Positions 59,812 through 64,000 of a stretch of 64,000 nucleotides of DNA are shown piece after piece. The position numbers were made by a program, and so were the translations under genes. The stretch covers positions 67,332,001 through 67,396,000 of the forward strand of contig JBITNC010000001.1 of assembly GCA_050084985.1 (NCBI GenBank), in the 5' to 3' direction. How positions within the stretch are numbered: position 1 is the first letter of the stretch; every line of letters starts with the position of its first letter. The DNA is from Nageia nagi (Eukaryota > Pinophyta). The notes under the pieces were generated by a model, which worked only from the letters and a program-made list of their open reading frames with translations, made no database searches and was not told the DNA's origin.

Positions 59812-62191
59812 GTATACTAGTTCCATTATATGGCATAGAAACCATTTCTATTCTACTAATTATCTTCAAGGTAGAGGTGATGTAATCACCTTTATGCCAC
59901 CTAAGTGGAATTCTTTTTTTGTATCAAGGATGTGGATCCTTCCAATCAAGCAAATTGGACCATTTTATTTTTATTTTTATGGATAACCATTTGGGATTAT
60001 CAACATCTATACCTCCAATCATGGCCCTGATATATGTGTGATATGGCATTGGATAGATTTATATTTACACTAATATATTTAGATTTTTTATGGTGGATTC
60101 AATATGATTGAAAATATGGAAGATAAGATGGGCCACCTTCCTATGCATTGGTGCATCAATGAGTGGGATGCATGGTTTTTTGTAAAAAAATAAGCTTGTG
60201 TTGCTTATTCCTCCACTAAGGAATTGCTTGAGTTTCTTTGGTTCACTTGGTCTAGTATTCAACTTGGAGGTGATATATTTTTAAAAATATTAGACCATGC
60301 AATGCTCATCAACTACTCTAGGTTTATTTTTCATAAAGTTTCTTACTTAACACCTTCTATTGTGGAGAATATAGGTAATACAATATCATATCACACACCC
60401 ATTATTTTTAATGTTGCATCATCAGTAAGTGTTTGCCTCTAGAGAATTAAGTCTTGATAGATAAGCTTCCATTTTTAAGTATTACGTTAAAGTCCTTGAG
60501 AATCTATCTCCATATTTAAAAGAAGCATGTCATTGCCGCTCTTTTTTGAGGATACATAATAGGATCATTGCTATGTGACAAATGAAAATTATTCTAGGTT
60601 GGATGGTTTTTCTCATGTGTTCTATAAAGGGCTCTAGGATGTGGTTTGCCCATAACTCCTTTGTGTCTATCAAGAGGGTATGGAAAAGGGCCTTTTGGGT
60701 TAGGTAATCAATAACGGTAACATTAAGTTTATTCCAAAGTCTATATACCTCAAGATCATCACAAAATAGAGGCATATTACTTTGTTCAATGTGAGCTATA
60801 AGATTATAACAAAAGATTTAGCTTTGAGACTCAAAACTTTGCTCCCCTTGATTATCTGACTTGAAAAATAAGCTTTATTAATAATAGATACATTCTTGAT
60901 CATGTAATTATTATTTGAGAATGCATGGAATGGAATTGAGCTTTCCAATAAGAAGAACTATGATAAAATTGAATGGATTTCATACTTATCATGCTCAAAG
61001 AACTTGAGTTTGGCCTTTGTTTTCTTAATTCTATTCAAATGCTTTTAAACATACCTCAGTGGTGATTACAATTGATGTCATTTAAATAAATACTATTATA
61101 CCTTTTAGATCAATTTAAGGTAGGGCTATCCTCTTGTTCCCTCTTTATATGTGCTTGATGTAGAAGCCTTTGACTATTTATTAGCCAATAAATCCTCTTA
61201 GGCGATGATCTATGGAATTTATATTATAGGTAATCATGGGTAGCTAATTAATGGTTATTTTGAATATGAATCCTTATTTACCATAAATGAATATAATAAG
61301 ATGGTATCTCAATCCCCATCCTACCTCAACACCTTATGTAAAGCTTCAAGTTTGAGTATTCAATGGAAGAAGAGTTCATGTTATAGATAATCCCTTAAGG
61401 ATATGTTAGTGTGACTCAATTATTTTCAATGATAGTGAATTCAACCAATGGAGATGTTTAAATTCTTAGGAATTCCTTTTTTTTTTTCAAAGCACCCTGA
61501 CATGATTATAGGACTACATTATTCATAGGGTTAAGAAAAAAATATCTTATTAGGTATCTAAAAAGTTTCCCCTAGTTAGTAAATTTTAAATTTGCTCAGA
61601 AATTCTTGCTTATATGCATGTTTATCATTATTCTTAGTCATTGTTATCATAATCTTATTATAATAAGCTCAAAAATATTCTCAGGTATTTCTTATAGGCC
61701 AACACTAAGAAAAAAATACTTCCATAGAGTACCTTAAGAATTTTGTTACCTTTCCAAAAGCACAAGGGGCATAAGAATTTTTAACTATCAACAATAAGGT
61801 ATCACCTTGAGTACTAAATGGGTCATTATATATTTGAAGGGCTCAGGGTCATGGAAGGTCTTAATCCATCACTATGTATCTTAAGGATCACCTTTTGGTA
61901 AAAAAATTAGAAATATATTAACTTATCTTCCATTGTTGTAACCTTAGTCCTTGTTAAAATTCTAGGCTCTTTTGTAATCAAAAGTATCCAGAAGGGTTGG
62001 TAGGTTGTCAAACCATGGTTCTAATGGAAAGGAGTAAGTCATTTCATAGGATCCTTCTTATCTTCTCTTTATATGTTATTATTTGAACTAGTTGTTAAAT
62101 TGTAAGGCTTGCCCTTGGCTAGCATCCAATGGATTCACACTTAAAGGTTTTTCAAGAAAGGAATCCCATTCATTTATAATTTCTTCAATTA
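59812..62191 (+). pseudogene. LINE-b ORF2, copy 2 (internally deleted)
   Basis: Duplicate of 38506-41380. The endonuclease part is better preserved (60224-60442: LEFLWFTWSSIQLGGDIFLK, SRFIFHKVSYLTPSIVENIG, TISYHTPII). At 60424 it jumps to the sequence equivalent to 39598, so about 480 bp of copy 1 are missing. It is truncated at 62191, where the third hAT copy begins. Confidence 0.75.
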
Positions 62192-62239
62192 CTCAAAGAT
62201 AGAGATACCCATTTTCTCAAAGATAGAGATACCCATTTT
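62192..62239. repeat. 24-bp perfect direct duplication at a rearrangement junction
   Basis: The 24-bp unit starting 'ctcaaagatagagatacc' occurs at 62192-62215 and again at 62216-62239, followed by a third partial start. Copies 1 and 2 have it once. The duplication sits exactly where LINE-b stops and hAT copy 3 starts. Confidence 0.9.
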
Positions 62240-63856
62240 CTCAAAGATATATATATATATATAATTCATCTTTCTTGAGTATGTTTCATTAAAGTATTGA
62301 TTTCCTATAACATTGGAAGAATTCCACATAATGTTAACAATTTTTGAAAATCTATCAAATAGAATAGTAAATCTTTTGGTTTATCAACTTCATTATGGTG
62401 TTCATACATATAATAGTTAAAGATGGATATTCAAGCAAAACTCTTTTTGTTGGTTCATACAATGAAATCCATCTTGTATCAACATATTTTAAAAGCTTAT
62501 TTATGTCAATTATTCCAATAGAAAAAATTTTAAACTCCCTATATATTTTTGGGATTCTTGTGATATATGCATGCAAGTCATGAATAAGCTCTTCTACTTT
62601 TGATATGCTTATAAAACTTCTAACAATTCCATATGCAAGGTTCATTCTATGTGCCATACAATGAATGGGAATCATATATGGAGCAACTATAGTCTATAAT
62701 CTAACATAAAGCATTATTATTACCTTACATTACTAATGCACCATCTGCTCCAACACATATCAATTTTGTAGTAATTTCATAATCATCCATTCCAACAAAA
62801 TCTTTTAAGTTAGAAATAACTAACTCGTAAATATTTTTTGCACTGTAATTTTCTTCTATTTTATGAACATTCAATAGATATGGTATCCTACAATTATTCT
62901 AAAAAGTGTATACATGCAAGCAAATCCATGAAGTATTTTCCACTACTATAACTTCATCAAGTGAAAGTGAAATAAATTATGATTTTTTAACATTTTCTTT
63001 TAAATTATCAATCTCAACCATTGATAAAAATTTTTCTATTTTCCAAGCACTTATCTCTAACCAATGCTTTTATGGTATATTTTGTAATCCAACTCTTTGA
63101 TATAAAACTTTAAAATTTATAAAATAAAAAATAGGCCTCCCATGTTTAAGAATATGGAAGATAGTACATAATTGAGTAAATTTTGTTGATCTTTTTGCAT
63201 CAGTAATTTTTTTAAAATATGTTTCTAGTGTTCCACCTTTCCCTTGTAGATCTTATTTTTCCTTCATGTACTTCTCATATTCTTCCTGATATCGTAAATG
63301 ATTGCACTCATCTTCAATTCTATCTCTATAACACTTAATTATCTGTCCATTTTTATCTATTTTTTATAATATAATTTACCATAATATTTTTGGATTGTAT
63401 CTATTTTTAGTTGCATTTGATGTTCTCTTTTTATTGCCCAAAAATATATCTTACATTTGCATTATGGATATTTCCATCACCATGGTCAATTGGTTCAATG
63501 AATGAATATTTTACCATTCAATCAACCTGAAAAACTCTTCCAATATTCCATTTCGTGCTTCATTTTCTTTTCAACTTACAATTATTTTTTTTTGTAGATT
63601 TTCTATAGATTTGTTAGTATAATTTTTTGAACATTTTTCAATAGATGTGTTCAAATTATCATCATGCCAAGGTGGTCCATTTGTAGGGTACTCAATTATG
63701 AGCGGTTATACATCAATTGCAACAAAAATATTATCATCAGGTGGTCCATGATTATTGAGGTTTTTTGCATATTGAATGTAAAAGGATATATCTTATAATT
63801 CAACATTTACATTATATTTTAAATATATCAAAGATAATATATTTGGAATTGCAAGT
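62192..63856 (-). pseudogene. hAT-superfamily transposase, copy 3 (partial)
   Basis: It corresponds to 36790-38405 of copy 1, that is, the N-terminal two-thirds including the IPIHCMAHRMNLAYGIVRSF and DTRWISLYEPTKRVLLEYPS blocks (62355-62675). The C-terminal part and the convergent gene are missing. Its upstream end is cut at 63856 by the LTR-like sequence. Like the others it carries stops. Confidence 0.85.
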
Positions 63857-64000
63857 TGTTAGAATTTGTAATGAAATATTATGAATATATAAACTCCTTG
63901 TAAATTCAATTAATCACTTAAAGGATATTTAGATACCTTAAGAGATTAATTGAATTCTTTATTATGTAAACTTTGACCTTACCATGTGGGTAGTTGGTAG
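63857..64000. mobile_element. Probable LTR end of a retrotransposon inserted in hAT copy 3
   Basis: Homology to the other hAT copies stops after 'gcaagt' (63856) and the next bases are 'tgttagaatttgtaatg', a typical LTR start with TG. The other copies read 'gcaagtcttatatt'. The five bases 'caagt' are the predicted target-site duplication. The element runs out of the window. Confidence 0.6.

Overview
The window looks like nuclear DNA from a land plant with a large, repeat-swollen genome; the style of the PPR fragments would fit a gymnosperm. The sequence alone does not fix the species. It is strongly AT-rich. Every recognisable protein-coding stretch comes from a transposable element or a decayed gene family, and all are broken by stops and frameshifts. 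I see no intact host gene, no rRNA or tRNA gene, no CRISPR array and no bacterial-style operon.

Layout. Positions 1-3.6 kb hold a decayed plus-strand gene of unknown family (an acidic segment, a Pro/His-rich linker and a long coiled coil), followed by a ~111-bp tandem array. A gene-poor stretch runs to ~6.7 kb. From 15.9 kb down to 7.8 kb lies a minus-strand Ty3/gypsy (Tat-like) gag-pol relic with zinc knuckle, protease, RT, RNase H and integrase. A plus-strand pseudogene resembling the plant mobile domain lies antisense just beyond the 3' end of pol. From 16.6 to 29 kb a composite repeat unit (blocks A, B, C, D) occurs in successive degenerating copies; block B carries fragments of LINE ORF1 and endonuclease.

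From ~27.9 to 41.5 kb and again from ~47.9 to 62.2 kb there is a duplicated block of about 14 kb, in the same orientation and ~20 kb apart. Each copy contains, in order: block A; a minus-strand LINE (LINE-a); a plus-strand three-exon gene of unknown family; a minus-strand hAT transposase facing it tail to tail; and a plus-strand LINE (LINE-b). A third, partial hAT copy (62.2-63.86 kb) is fused directly to the second LINE-b and is interrupted at 63,857 by what looks like the end of an LTR element. Between the two large copies lies a minus-strand PPR pseudogene in which a ~228-bp piece has been tandemly amplified, interleaved with a second ~150-bp repeat.

The genes do not form a pathway. The value of the window is structural. 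Paralogous copies side by side show which insertions, deletions, stop codons and microsatellite expansions came before or after each duplication. The most unusual protein-level signal is the three-exon gene convergent to the hAT transposase and kept with it in both complete copies.
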